Source: an uncultured Flavobacterium sp. | GTDB taxonomy: Bacteria; Bacteroidota; Bacteroidia; Flavobacteriales; Flavobacteriaceae | Assembly (NCBI RefSeq): GCF_946478785.1 | Contig: NZ_CAMLDD010000001.1 | Location: forward strand, 124,001 to 188,000 | Direction of reading: 5' to 3' | Length of the DNA stretch: 64,000 bases | Shown: positions 1 to 7,855 of the stretch, one piece after another | Layout of the letters: every line of letters starts with the position of its first letter | How positions within the stretch are numbered: position 1 is the stretch's first letter | Program-made: the position numbers and the translations under genes | Notes under the pieces: generated by a model | The model's input: only the letters and a program-made list of their open reading frames with translations | Database searches by the model: none | Told to the model about the DNA's origin: nothing

Positions 1-1
1 G

Positions 2-376
2 AAATCCGTGGCGGCGCAGTATTTAGATCTGGAAGTCGAAATTACCCAGCTTAAAAGAGAAATTTCGTTTTTGAAGTTGGAGAATGCTGAGAATGATATG
101 GAATTTCAAGATCTAAAAAATTCAATTGACAATTACATCCAAGCAAATTTGGAAAAACTGGAGGCTGATTTTGAGGAAGAAAAAAATAATATTATTAAAG
201 ATAAAGATAAACTGACCCTTTCCTGGAAACGCGAAAGGAAAAGCTGGGGTTTAGCTGCTGCTCCCATTTTCTTTGACATCGGGGATGGCAATTTGCTGTA
301 CAAACATGCCGACAATAAAGTCAGCAAAGTAAAAATTTGTGATTTTATGGGTAAATATAATCCAGACGAGAGCTAG
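2..376 (+). CDS. C-terminal part of a coiled-coil protein, truncated by window start
   Basis: The reading frame is open to the left edge of the window, so the GTG at position 8 is probably not the true start and only the C-terminal part is visible. About the first 75 visible residues are charged and helical (Glu/Lys/Leu rich), typical of a coiled coil. A short, less charged tail follows and contains a Gly-Leu-Ala-Ala-Ala-Pro stretch. I do not recognise a family. The next gene is on the opposite strand and convergent, so this protein is the last gene of a unit that lies mostly outside the window. It could be a conjugation or plasmid-type accessory protein, judging only from the neighbouring SSB/PcfJ/RadC genes. 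Confidence 0.6.
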   Translation, partial: KSVAAQYLDLEVEITQLKREISFLKLENAENDMEFQDLKNSIDNYIQANLEKLEADFEEEKNNIIKDKDKLTLSWKRERKSWGLAAAPIFFDIGDGNLLYKHADNKVSKVKICDFMGKYNPDES

Positions 377-614
377 TGACTGCTTTAAATATAGATAGCA
401 ATAAAATCTTCCTAGAAAAGATTTCATTTATTTTTTAAAGGCCTCTGCTGTCAACAGTGAATTTCATGTGCTCCTTGCTTTGCTCTTTCAACGTGCAATC
501 TCAAAAAACAGGCATCGTTTTATAAATCAATATCGAAACAGATAAAGGCTTTTAATATCCTGCTTCAGCTTAACCAATCAATAAATAGTAACCCAGCTGA
601 TAATATTTGCAAAT

Positions 615-1445
615 TCACTCTTTTGGTACGTTGTAAGATTTGAAATAGGTAGCCGGAAATTTCATTTTGACAGCATTTAATTTGGTGAGATCCGCACCCA
701 TTTCACGCCCTAGTCTTCTTGCGATTTCAAGAATATATTCACCTATTGCACAGTAATATTTTTCATAATCCAGATAATTAATATTTACTTGATCTCCTAT
801 ATTATATCCTAGATCGGGACATTTTTCCACAAAATGGCTGTCCGCAATCGATGCCCTATGAATGATTGTATTTCTTATCTGGCTTAAGTGATGAATATCT
901 TTAATAATCAATGAATCTAAAGTGCCGCTGAAAGCGATCGGTTTTAGCAGGGCTTCAAATCGTTCAACACCATATCCAAGGGATTTATTTCCGGTTAATT
1001 TGTTTTCATATTGTTTGAAATTATATTCAATCGTCTCGTCATCGGAAGTATTATTCACTGTAAGATTTATTTTTTTGCCAGTGGCATACTCGAATTCCGT
1101 CATTTCATTATTTTTGAAATATTCGATAATAAAGTCCTTAATCGTATTCTCAAGATTCGAGTACATCATAAGCAAAGACTGTGAATAAAGAAAAGGAAAC
1201 CCTGCGTCGATTTCTTCTTTTGCGGTCTCGGACACTCTTTTAGGTTCTTTGGTCAGTTCTTCCAGATCAAGGTTTGAATTTTCCAATTGATGAAGAATTT
1301 CCATTAGTCTTGGCGTCTCCTTGACACGTAACAGCCCAATGCAGCAAGCTTCAATTATGTCATGAAGTTTAAAAATGTTATTTAAAAAATCAATCAAAGG
1401 CTGGTTTAGTTTTTTATAGTATTCCCTGCTGTCTAGCTGATCCAT
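615..1445 (-). CDS. HEPN-like protein with RNTIIH motif, third gene of a minus-strand operon
   Basis: A 276-residue, mostly helical protein. Residues 191-196 read R-N-T-I-I-H, the R-x4-H signature of HEPN domains, many of which are RNases in toxin-antitoxin and anti-phage systems. The motif sits in a helix-like stretch after a second helical block, as in MAE_28990- or RiboL-PSP-type HEPN proteins; the exact family is not certain. The gene lies 29 bp after the small membrane-protein gene and forms the end of a three-gene unit (3113 to 615). No nucleotidyltransferase (MNT) partner is visible, so this is not a classical HEPN-MNT pair. The RNase assignment is inference from the motif and the accessory setting. 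Confidence 0.75.
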   Translation of the reverse strand: MDQLDSREYYKKLNQPLIDFLNNIFKLHDIIEACCIGLLRVKETPRLMEILHQLENSNLDLEELTKEPKRVSETAKEEIDAGFPFLYSQSLLMMYSNLENTIKDFIIEYFKNNEMTEFEYATGKKINLTVNNTSDDETIEYNFKQYENKLTGNKSLGYGVERFEALLKPIAFSGTLDSLIIKDIHHLSQIRNTIIHRASIADSHFVEKCPDLGYNIGDQVNINYLDYEKYYCAIGEYILEIARRLGREMGADLTKLNAVKMKFPATYFKSYNVPKE

Positions 1446-1474
1446 TCCGTTTATTTTTTGTCTATTATTTATTT

Positions 1475-1957
1475 TTATTTCGCGGAGTGCATCGAGTCTT
1501 TCAGATGCTTTAATTCTATTTTGATATTTTCGATTTCCTGATTTTTCTTGGAATTGGAAACCCAGTTGCCGATAAAAGTGATTACCGCCAGTAGAAGTAG
1601 TATAAATGTGGAAACATTTTTCAATACATCATACATATTATCACGATACTCTTTTCTGCCCTTACTAAGGTGTTTCCGGTCATGAAAGGCTGCAGTGCCT
1701 GAACCTGAAATGGAATAATAACATCTGCTGTACTCAAATTCAGTTTCATTAATTTCTTTCTCATTTATCAGATATTGGATCTGCTGGATAACATCCGTTT
1801 CCTGCAGTCCTGAGTTCTCTATGAGTTTATCGAATTCAAGGGCGGTATCGCGTATGTCAATATTGTCAGGAGCCCATTTTTCATCCTTTCTTTCCTGAAG
1901 TGTCTTTAAAAGCTGATGACGGCTGGAGTATTTCTTGTTTATTTTCATATCGTTCAC
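1475..1957 (-). CDS. Small protein with one C-terminal membrane helix, middle gene of HEPN operon
   Basis: A 160-residue protein of unknown family. Residues 1-115 are soluble and charged. One hydrophobic segment lies at about 116-136, followed by a short charged coiled-coil tail (about 138-160). The tail after the helix is Lys/Glu rich, so the protein looks like a single-pass membrane anchor. It sits between two HEPN-motif genes with gaps of 28 and 29 bp and is almost certainly co-transcribed with them. A membrane partner next to RNase-like proteins recalls abortive-infection modules in which a membrane protein is the sensor or the killer, but nothing in the sequence proves that role. Confidence 0.7.
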   Translation of the reverse strand: MNDMKINKKYSSRHQLLKTLQERKDEKWAPDNIDIRDTALEFDKLIENSGLQETDVIQQIQYLINEKEINETEFEYSRCYYSISGSGTAAFHDRKHLSKGRKEYRDNMYDVLKNVSTFILLLLAVITFIGNWVSNSKKNQEIENIKIELKHLKDSMHSAK

Positions 1958-1985
1958 TATTTATTTTGTAAAGAATACTGGAATC

Positions 1986-3113
1986 TTAATCATCTTGGTT
2001 TAAGATCTCGCGGATTAATTTGTATGAGCAGAAATATTCTACATCATTATCAAGATAATTTCTCATTCTCCCCAGCTCATAAATTACAGTTTCATTTTTT
2101 GATTTTGCCTGTAGAAGACTACTGAAATGGTCAAATTCTCTTAACTGCCTGTTAGTTGAAAGTTTGCCAAGTTCATAATTATAATCTTCTTTTTTTCTTC
2201 GTGCTTTGATTCTTACAGGAATATTGATCAAATTAAATTCAGCATCAAGAAGGGGGATATCAATAGGATGTTCCGTATCGGCAAACCTGCTGAAAACAGA
2301 GGTGCAGTTCTCCTGAAGTTCTGCAATGCGTTTCCTTAAGCCGCTGATAAAAGAATCATATACAAGGGAATACCTTCTGTGCTCATTTCTCCTTTCATAA
2401 ATCTCCATGATCGATTTCTGGTCATACACAAATGTGTTTTCCAAAAATGGTTTTAATTTTTGTGAAAGTATTTTTACAAGCGACTGAAAAGAAACGGTAT
2501 CAATTTTTTTTTTTACTTCTTCAAGTTCATCTGAATATCGGGAAGCTACTGATTTCAGTTTTTCTATTATGACATCGAAATATGTTTTCAGAAACTCCGT
2601 ATGTCTTTTGATGATCTCTATAGTTTTTACTTTTATGATTTCGCATTTGAAATCATTGTCAGCATGGTATCGTAAGTAAGCTATTGTATCAGGGGAACGC
2701 TCATATCCGAATACTGTAGTGGATAAAACCCTATCACCAAACTTTCGAAAGGGATGTCCCACAAGCTCATTTCGTATTTCTCTGTTTAAGGCATAATTTG
2801 GGTCCAGTTTTAAATCACCTTTAAGCAGACCGGTTCTAAAAAGAATCAGCATTTCTTCAATGAAATCCTGCTGGACATATATGGACTGAAGAAAACTGAT
2901 ATGGGATGCAAAATTCTCACTGTGCTCGGTACCGTTTTTTTTTTCATAAATTATGTCGAACGTATCATAAAAGTATCCAAGTATATCACCAAAGTAATTG
3001 CTTTCAGCATCAGGGGAAAAATTGATCTGGTTGCGGCAAAATTTATTGTCCCAGATAAAATCATTCCATACATCTGCGATTATATCCAGTTTTTCTTTGA
3101 CCTGTTCTTTCAT
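1986..3113 (-). CDS. HEPN-like protein with RNELVGH motif, first gene of the operon
   Basis: A 375-residue helical protein without a recognised full-length family. Residues 114-120 read R-N-E-L-V-G-H, an R-x5-H arrangement beginning with the Arg-Asn dipeptide common in HEPN domains. The N-terminal 120 residues would then be the HEPN-like part. Residues 165-280 are long charged helices, and the C-terminal part ends with a short cysteine-containing stretch. It is the first gene of the three-gene minus-strand unit. The ATG is at 3113-3111. The region upstream (3114-3190) is short and AT-rich and could hold the promoter. Function as an RNase or an RNA sensor is inference. Confidence 0.7.
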   Translation of the reverse strand: MKEQVKEKLDIIADVWNDFIWDNKFCRNQINFSPDAESNYFGDILGYFYDTFDIIYEKKNGTEHSENFASHISFLQSIYVQQDFIEEMLILFRTGLLKGDLKLDPNYALNREIRNELVGHPFRKFGDRVLSTTVFGYERSPDTIAYLRYHADNDFKCEIIKVKTIEIIKRHTEFLKTYFDVIIEKLKSVASRYSDELEEVKKKIDTVSFQSLVKILSQKLKPFLENTFVYDQKSIMEIYERRNEHRRYSLVYDSFISGLRKRIAELQENCTSVFSRFADTEHPIDIPLLDAEFNLINIPVRIKARRKKEDYNYELGKLSTNRQLREFDHFSSLLQAKSKNETVIYELGRMRNYLDNDVEYFCSYKLIREILNQDD

Positions 3114-3296
3114 TATCTAATTTATGTGACGGCCTAACTCTTTTTATAGGCTGGTACTAAATTAAGATTTATTTCGAATTTTCAGGCTTTTCTTGCATGT
3201 GGAATATTTGTCTGATGAGCGGTCAGATTTGCTTCTAATTTTTGAGATTCTTATGGGTTTTCATACGAAACGGACTAAAAGGGCAGCCAAATTAGT

Positions 3297-3373
3297 GTCC
3301 GCCGGGTACTGCATGCGCATAACAGCTTCGCTGCCCTTCGGGACTTATAGCACTCCGTACCCGTTAACCGGAC
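3297..3373 (+). ncRNA. Strong hairpin with inner UUCG-type loops, candidate structured RNA upstream of ssb
   Basis: Positions 3297-3309 (GTCCGCCGGGTAC) pair with 3357-3373 (GTACCCGTTAACCGGAC), leaving a small bulge. The enclosed segment contains two small hairpins, including a CTTCGG motif that would form a stable UUCG tetraloop. The block is GC-rich in an otherwise AT-rich stretch and lies about 97 bp before the ssb start codon. It could be a leader RNA, a transcription attenuator of the ssb-pcfJ operon, or a single-strand origin-like structure of the mobile element. I cannot decide between these from sequence alone. Confidence 0.4.
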
Positions 3374-3469
3374 ACTGGATTCTTGCTTTCTTTTTTTCCG
3401 TTTTTTCTTTTGAAAACAATTTTGCGGAGCAGGCGGAAAGAAGCAGTAATAATTTAAAATTTTAAAATC

Positions 3470-3859
3470 ATGGAAATTACAGGACGCTTAACCAGAGATG
3501 CTGTTGTTGCTAAAACAGCAAAAGACAGACAGGTTGTTAACTTCTCCATTGCAGTTAATGACACCTACAAAACCAAAGACAGTAATGAGGTTAAAAAAAT
3601 AGTCACTTTTATTGACTGCTCTTACTGGCTCAGTGCAGGTATAGCCCAGTGGCTTAAAAAAGGCACAATGGTGGAACTATTCGGAAGAGTCGGCGTGAAT
3701 GCCTATCTAAGCAGTGATGGTAAAGCCGTAGGCAGTCTCACTTTTCACACCAGTAATATTAAAATACTGATTTTCGCATCAGACACTCAACCTGCACAGT
3801 CGGAAAATTTTTCTGCCAAGAAAATTAAAAAAGAAGAACCTGATGACCTGCCTTTTTAA
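3470..3859 (+). CDS. ssb: Single-stranded DNA-binding protein (mobile-element type)
   Basis: A 129-residue OB-fold SSB. The N-terminus (M-E-I-T-G-R-L-T-R-D-A) is the usual start of the SSB fold in Bacteroidota elements. The body has the expected beta-rich pattern to about residue 105. The C-terminus ends in D-D-L-P-F, the acidic tip through which SSB proteins recruit partners. At 129 residues it is shorter than typical housekeeping SSBs. It is followed at 36 bp by a DUF7222-like gene and then pcfK and pcfJ, so it probably protects single-stranded DNA during conjugative transfer. The ATG follows an A/T-rich leader (TTTTAAAATC) similar to that of the radC gene downstream. Confidence 0.92.
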   Translation: MEITGRLTRDAVVAKTAKDRQVVNFSIAVNDTYKTKDSNEVKKIVTFIDCSYWLSAGIAQWLKKGTMVELFGRVGVNAYLSSDGKAVGSLTFHTSNIKILIFASDTQPAQSENFSAKKIKKEEPDDLPF

Positions 3860-3895
3860 TTCGGATGATAATGTATAAGCCTAAAGAAATGAGTT

Positions 3896-4255
3896 ATGAA
3901 AGCCTTAGAAAAATCAATATACGCCCATTACGATGTACGCCTAGCGTTCAATAAAATCATTCTTTCCGATTTGGAATCGTATGACGGAACTAAAAAAGAA
4001 CAGCTTAAATCTTTCCTTGAAGACCTGCAGAACGGAGGATGCATAAGCGGTATGATCTCCGAATTTATTTATCATGCGGATTGCAAAAAATTCTACATCC
4101 AGCATCTTGAAGATCTGGAAAACATCAGGGAAGAAATCGAAGATTCGCTTGGAGAAGCTGTAAAAAACAGACACCGCCTGCCTTACTACACTTTTATGTG
4201 CTGGCTGTGTTTCGAAGAATACTGTTTTGACATCTACAGAAGCAGTTTTGAATAA
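3896..4255 (+). CDS. DUF7222-like small protein of conjugative-element operon
   Basis: A 119-residue acidic protein. The central segment (about residues 47-80), with the order N-G-G-C-I-S-G-M-I, F-I-Y-H-A-D-C and F-Y-I-Q-H, resembles small proteins that I associate with Bacteroidota conjugative elements (DUF7222 from memory). The function is unknown. It lies between ssb and pcfK, in the same direction and with short gaps, so it is part of the element's ssb-pcfJ operon. Three cysteines occur in the C-terminal third. I see no catalytic motif. The operon assignment is firm, the family name less so. Confidence 0.7.
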   Translation: MKALEKSIYAHYDVRLAFNKIILSDLESYDGTKKEQLKSFLEDLQNGGCISGMISEFIYHADCKKFYIQHLEDLENIREEIEDSLGEAVKNRHRLPYYTFMCWLCFEEYCFDIYRSSFE

Positions 4256-4285
4256 CAGGTATTGTTCAATCTTAAATCAACTTTT

Positions 4286-4666
4286 ATGAAAGCTTCAGAC
4301 AAATTTAAAACCGTTATAGAAAATTATCTGAGTGAAACTGCGCAGAGCGATACTGTCTTTGCGCAGAGTTTCAGTAAAACATCCAAAAACTTGGAGTGCT
4401 GTTTCAACTACATTTTCGGTGAGGTAAAAAAGACGGGATTCTGCGCCTTTGACAATCAGGAAATATTTGACATGGCGGTTAAATATTATACCGATGACAG
4501 TATTGGTCAGCCTGAGCCTGTGCAATGCAGGGTTGTTGTAAATCAGCCTGAAAATGTTGATTTGTTTAGCTCTGCTTGCGAAGTTTCCCAAAACAGCATC
4601 GTTCCAAAAACGCAAGTGCCTGCTCTAAAACCCGCACCGGAAACCTTAACACTCTTTGACCTATGA
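4286..4666 (+). CDS. pcfK: PcfK-like protein
   Basis: A 126-residue protein. I prefer the ATG at 4286 to the TTG at 4262, because the family begins M-K-A-S-D-x-F-K-T. The N-terminal 75 residues match the PcfK-like pattern (F-K-T-V-I-E-N-Y-L, then N-Y-I-F-G-E-V-K-K-T-G and F-D-N-Q-E-I-F). The C-terminal 40 residues are Pro/Val rich and look disordered. PcfK proteins occur next to PcfJ in conjugative plasmids and elements; their biochemical role is not established. The stop codon overlaps the pcfJ start (ATGA at 4663), which implies translational coupling. Confidence 0.85.
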   Translation: MKASDKFKTVIENYLSETAQSDTVFAQSFSKTSKNLECCFNYIFGEVKKTGFCAFDNQEIFDMAVKYYTDDSIGQPEPVQCRVVVNQPENVDLFSSACEVSQNSIVPKTQVPALKPAPETLTLFDL

Positions 4667-5979
4667 TACCTAAAACCGTCATCGAAAAGCAGATTACAGC
4701 GCTGAGTGCCTCCCTTAAGCCTGTGGCGGAAAATATGCAGGTGAGGGCAGAAAGAGATATTTTCCTGAAATGGGGAGTTCTCTCAAGGGGAAAATTCCAC
4801 TGTTTGGAATGCACCCATACTTGCAAGCCTGATGCGCAGAAAGCATCCTGCAAAAACTATATGAACTGCACAGCATGCAGGGGGAAACTCAAAATACAGC
4901 AGTACAATCAGGTGCATTTCAAGGAAATAGAGTATTGGGCAGTTTTGAATGTATTAGCAGGATTTCAGGTGGTGCGTATTATCTGCTCGCACAAAAACAT
5001 GAAAAAGAATTTCTTGCCGTCCTACTTTCACAAAGAAGTCATGCAGCACTGGATAAATCCAAAAGGGGAGGTGCGTACACTCTCGCTCGGCACCAACGTT
5101 TTTTCAAATACCTATGACGCCTGGAAATATTACTCGCCCCTTGAAATCCGTCCCAAAAATTTTGTGGATTCTCCCAAATACCGCATTAATCCTTATAAGG
5201 TTTATGCAGGAGGGCAGGTTCTTGATGTCTTGAAAAGAAACGGCTTTAAAGGCAGTTTTTACACCATAGCACCGCAGGTGCTTTTTACGGCTCTTTTGAA
5301 AGATTCTTATACTGAGACGCTCCTTAAAACTGGACAGACAGATTTTTTGAAACATTATCTGTTGTCGCGCGCGCAGTATATCAGGGAGAACTGGCAGGCG
5401 GTTAAAACGTGTTTTAAAAACAGCTATAAGGTGTTAGATTTTACGCTTTGGGAAGATTATATCTCACTGCTGAGGTGGTTTAAAATGGATTTAAGCATTC
5501 CCGAAAATGTCTGTCCTGAAAACTTAGCTGAACAGCATGACAGGCTCGTGGAAAGAAAGCGGAAAATTCAGAGACGTCTTAAAATAAAGGAACTCCGCTC
5601 GGAAATACAGCAGGCGCAGATAATATATGAAGAGCAGAAAAAACAGTTTTTCGGACTCGAGTTCACAAATGAAAATCTCAGCATAAGTGTCATGGAAAGC
5701 GTGCAGGATTTTCTCGAAGAGGGTGATATGCTCCGACACTGCGTATTTACCAACGAATATCATAAAAAGGAAAGCTCTCTTATTCTTTCTGCAAAATTTG
5801 AAAACAAGCCTGTAGAGACTATTGAAGTGGCGCTTCCGTCACTTGAAATTGTGCAGTGCAGGGGAAATAAAAATAAGGATTCACCGCATCACAAACAGAT
5901 TCTAAAACTCTTGAATCAGAACCTGTTTGAGATTAAAAAGCGTATAAACAATAAAAAAGCAATACGAGCCGAAAATTAG
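4663..5979 (+). CDS. pcfJ: PcfJ-like protein
   Basis: A 438-residue protein of the PcfJ family, found with PcfK in conjugative elements of Firmicutes and Bacteroidota. Residues about 45-70 hold six cysteines in CxxC-like spacing, probably a zinc-binding site. The C-terminal third contains the family core (V-Q-D-F-L-E-E-G-D-M-L-R-H-C-V followed by the block around N-E-Y-H and the I-V-Q-C-R-G-N-K-N motif). A charged helix lies at about 290-330. It starts within the pcfK stop and ends in a rho-independent terminator, so it closes the ssb-DUF7222-pcfK-pcfJ operon. The molecular function is unknown; a role in plasmid or element processing is likely from context. Confidence 0.88.
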   Translation: MIPKTVIEKQITALSASLKPVAENMQVRAERDIFLKWGVLSRGKFHCLECTHTCKPDAQKASCKNYMNCTACRGKLKIQQYNQVHFKEIEYWAVLNVLAGFQVVRIICSHKNMKKNFLPSYFHKEVMQHWINPKGEVRTLSLGTNVFSNTYDAWKYYSPLEIRPKNFVDSPKYRINPYKVYAGGQVLDVLKRNGFKGSFYTIAPQVLFTALLKDSYTETLLKTGQTDFLKHYLLSRAQYIRENWQAVKTCFKNSYKVLDFTLWEDYISLLRWFKMDLSIPENVCPENLAEQHDRLVERKRKIQRRLKIKELRSEIQQAQIIYEEQKKQFFGLEFTNENLSISVMESVQDFLEEGDMLRHCVFTNEYHKKESSLILSAKFENKPVETIEVALPSLEIVQCRGNKNKDSPHHKQILKLLNQNLFEIKKRINNKKAIRAEN

Positions 5980-5994
5980 TTTTCGGCTTTTTTT
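5967..5994 (+). terminator. Rho-independent terminator overlapping the pcfJ stop
   Basis: AGCCGAAAA (5967-5975) pairs perfectly with TTTTCGGCT (5980-5988), with loop TTAG, followed by a T run. The pcfJ stop codon TAG lies in the loop, so the hairpin ends the ssb-pcfJ operon immediately. Confidence 0.85.
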
Positions 5995-6213
5995 AACAAA
6001 ATGTTAAATTTCGGCGAGCAGACACTTTAAGGCGGGTATGGTCTCAGGAATTCAGGCTTAATTTCAGAACAAAGTTCGGGAAGGAAAGTCGGTTCGCCGA
6101 AAAAAATTCCCCCATAAATGCAGGTGAAAAACCTGCTTTATTGCGTTGCTTTTTTCGCTCGCTTTCTCATTCCCGGCTCAGGTTCCATAATTAATCTTAA
6201 AACTTTAGAAATC

Positions 6214-6684
6214 ATGGAAACTTCAAAAACACTTCAGAACTGTAATCAGGTAGCAGAAATTGAATTAGTCTACAAAACAAAAGTAAAAGCATCAGAAAGA
6301 CCTTTTATAAATTCTTCCAAAACGGCTTACCAGCTGGCGCTCCAGTCCTGGAATCCTGATACAATAGAATTTTTCGAGCAGTTTAAAATCATGCTTTTAA
6401 ATCAATCCAATAAAGTGCTTGGTATTTACGAAGTATCTTCTGGAGGTATTTCCGGCACTGTGGTTGACCTCAGACTGATTTTTGCAGCAGCACTTAAAGC
6501 AAATGCAGTATCGCTGATTATGATTCATAACCATCCCTCAGGACAGATTAAACCTTCCGAAGCTGATAAAAAGATAACCAGAAAAGTCAAGGAAGCGGGA
6601 GGAATACTCGATATTGCACTGCTGGATCATTTGATCATTACACCGGAAACCTACTATTCCTTTGCAGATGACGGAGCTTTATAG
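6214..6684 (+). CDS. radC: RadC-like JAB-domain protein
   Basis: A 156-residue RadC/JAB (MPN+) protein. The ATG at 6214 is chosen because the upstream extension to 6118 has no family similarity and the leader here (TTTAGAAATC before ATG) resembles that of ssb. The metal-binding motif H-N-H-P-S-G-x5-S-E-A-D is present (around residues 109-121), with an upstream Glu in the Y-E-V-S-S-G-G-I-S-G-T-V-V-D-L-R block. Chromosomal RadC is longer and has a helix-hairpin-helix N-terminus; this short form is typical of Bacteroidota mobile elements. The enzymatic role is unproven for the family. It is monocistronic, with its own terminator. Confidence 0.92.
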   Translation: METSKTLQNCNQVAEIELVYKTKVKASERPFINSSKTAYQLALQSWNPDTIEFFEQFKIMLLNQSNKVLGIYEVSSGGISGTVVDLRLIFAAALKANAVSLIMIHNHPSGQIKPSEADKKITRKVKEAGGILDIALLDHLIITPETYYSFADDGAL

Positions 6685-6696
6685 CTCCGTTTTTTA
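6671..6696 (+). terminator. Rho-independent terminator of radC
   Basis: ACGGAGCT (6671-6678) pairs with AGCTCCGT (6683-6690) and is followed by six T. The hairpin overlaps the radC stop codon, just as the pcfJ terminator overlaps its stop. Confidence 0.85.
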
Positions 6697-6922
6697 TTAC
6701 AGATTTTTAAGAAAGTATAAGTCTGCTCGTTTGGATCACAAGGAATTTTAACAAATAATATTGTAAATATTTATCTAATGACAGTTTTTTATAAACTGAT
6801 TAAATCAGATTTATTAAGACTAGTAGTATTTTTTTTGTATAATTGTATAATAGATTTTATAATGAAATATTTATTTCATACTAGGCAATAATTTTGCCTA
6901 ATCATCTTTAAAAGTATATCTG

Positions 6923-7855
6923 ATGAGTTTAAAAACTGATGTAAGAAAAGATTTTCTCGATTTGTTCTATTCAGATATAAAAGATCAAGAACTGGAAAAT
7001 TCAAATAAGTTAAATTTATTTACTCTCCGAGTTACTAATAATCAATTTGTTTATAATGAACTGATTGAATTATTAGCCGACCAGCTGCACTACTTTGCTT
7101 TATCGAGAACAGAGGTTAAGAAATTAGTTGATGAAGGAAAATTAAGGACTCTTACTGATAAAGCAAGAGGTCTTCTAAGAAATCATTTAGAAATCAAAAA
7201 AAACACTTCATCTACAACTAAAGAGACTGAAGGAGGTGAACTAGGGGAAATTTTACTTTATTGCCTGTTAGAATCTCATTTAAATGCTCCAAAAATTCTA
7301 ACAAAACTTGAACTTAAAACATCAAATCAAATGTTTGTTAATGGTGCAGACGGAGTTCATTTGCTGAAATTAAATGATAAGGATTATCAATTGATTTTTG
7401 GAGAATCAAAACTACATTCGGATTTACAGCAAGGGATTTATAAAGCATTTGAATCCATCGGTAAATTACTTTCCCAAAAAGGAGCGAAAAAAGACTTTGA
7501 AATTGAATTAGTTAGCAGCCAGTTGGTAAAGGAAGCTTACGATGAGAATAGCTATGATATCTTAAAAAAAATTATCATACCAAGCGCAAGCACGGACGAA
7601 ACAAATATTGACCATTCATTTGGAATCTTTTTAGGATTTAATATTGATATTGATTCCGACGAAAAAAAGATGCCCAATCATGAATTTCGTGAAAAGATCA
7701 GAGCTAAAATTACTGCTCAGGTTGATTCATTGTTAAGCTCAATAAATTATCAAATAAAGAAAGCAGAATTCACTGGCTATAGTTTTTATATATATGTTAT
7801 TCCATTTTCCGATTTAGAGAAAACTAGGCAAGACATAATAAAGGAACTGCTATGA
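6923..7855 (+). CDS. hamA: HamA, DUF1837 nuclease of the Hachiman anti-phage system
   Basis: A 310-residue DUF1837 protein. It carries a PD-(D/E)xK-type active site: G-G-E-L-G-E at about 104-109, G-A-D-G-V-H at 141-146 and G-E-S-K at 160-163, in the order and spacing expected for HamA. In Hachiman, HamA is held inactive by the HamB helicase and degrades DNA when HamB senses damaged or phage DNA. The hamA stop overlaps the hamB start (ATGA, 7852-7855), the standard two-gene arrangement. The ATG at 6923 has an AT-rich upstream region of about 230 bp with no other gene. All nuclease residues look intact, so the system is probably functional. Confidence 0.93.
   Translation: MSLKTDVRKDFLDLFYSDIKDQELENSNKLNLFTLRVTNNQFVYNELIELLADQLHYFALSRTEVKKLVDEGKLRTLTDKARGLLRNHLEIKKNTSSTTKETEGGELGEILLYCLLESHLNAPKILTKLELKTSNQMFVNGADGVHLLKLNDKDYQLIFGESKLHSDLQQGIYKAFESIGKLLSQKGAKKDFEIELVSSQLVKEAYDENSYDILKKIIIPSASTDETNIDHSFGIFLGFNIDIDSDEKKMPNHEFREKIRAKITAQVDSLLSSINYQIKKAEFTGYSFYIYVIPFSDLEKTRQDIIKELL

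Noticed and set aside
3193..3465. 90-residue plus-strand reading frame before ssb
   Set aside because: It runs through the GC-rich hairpin, has no family-like pattern and no plausible ribosome-binding site; more likely leader or structured RNA.
6118..6213. N-terminal extension of radC
   Set aside because: The ATG at 6214 fits the family start; the 32 extra residues look like translated leader DNA.
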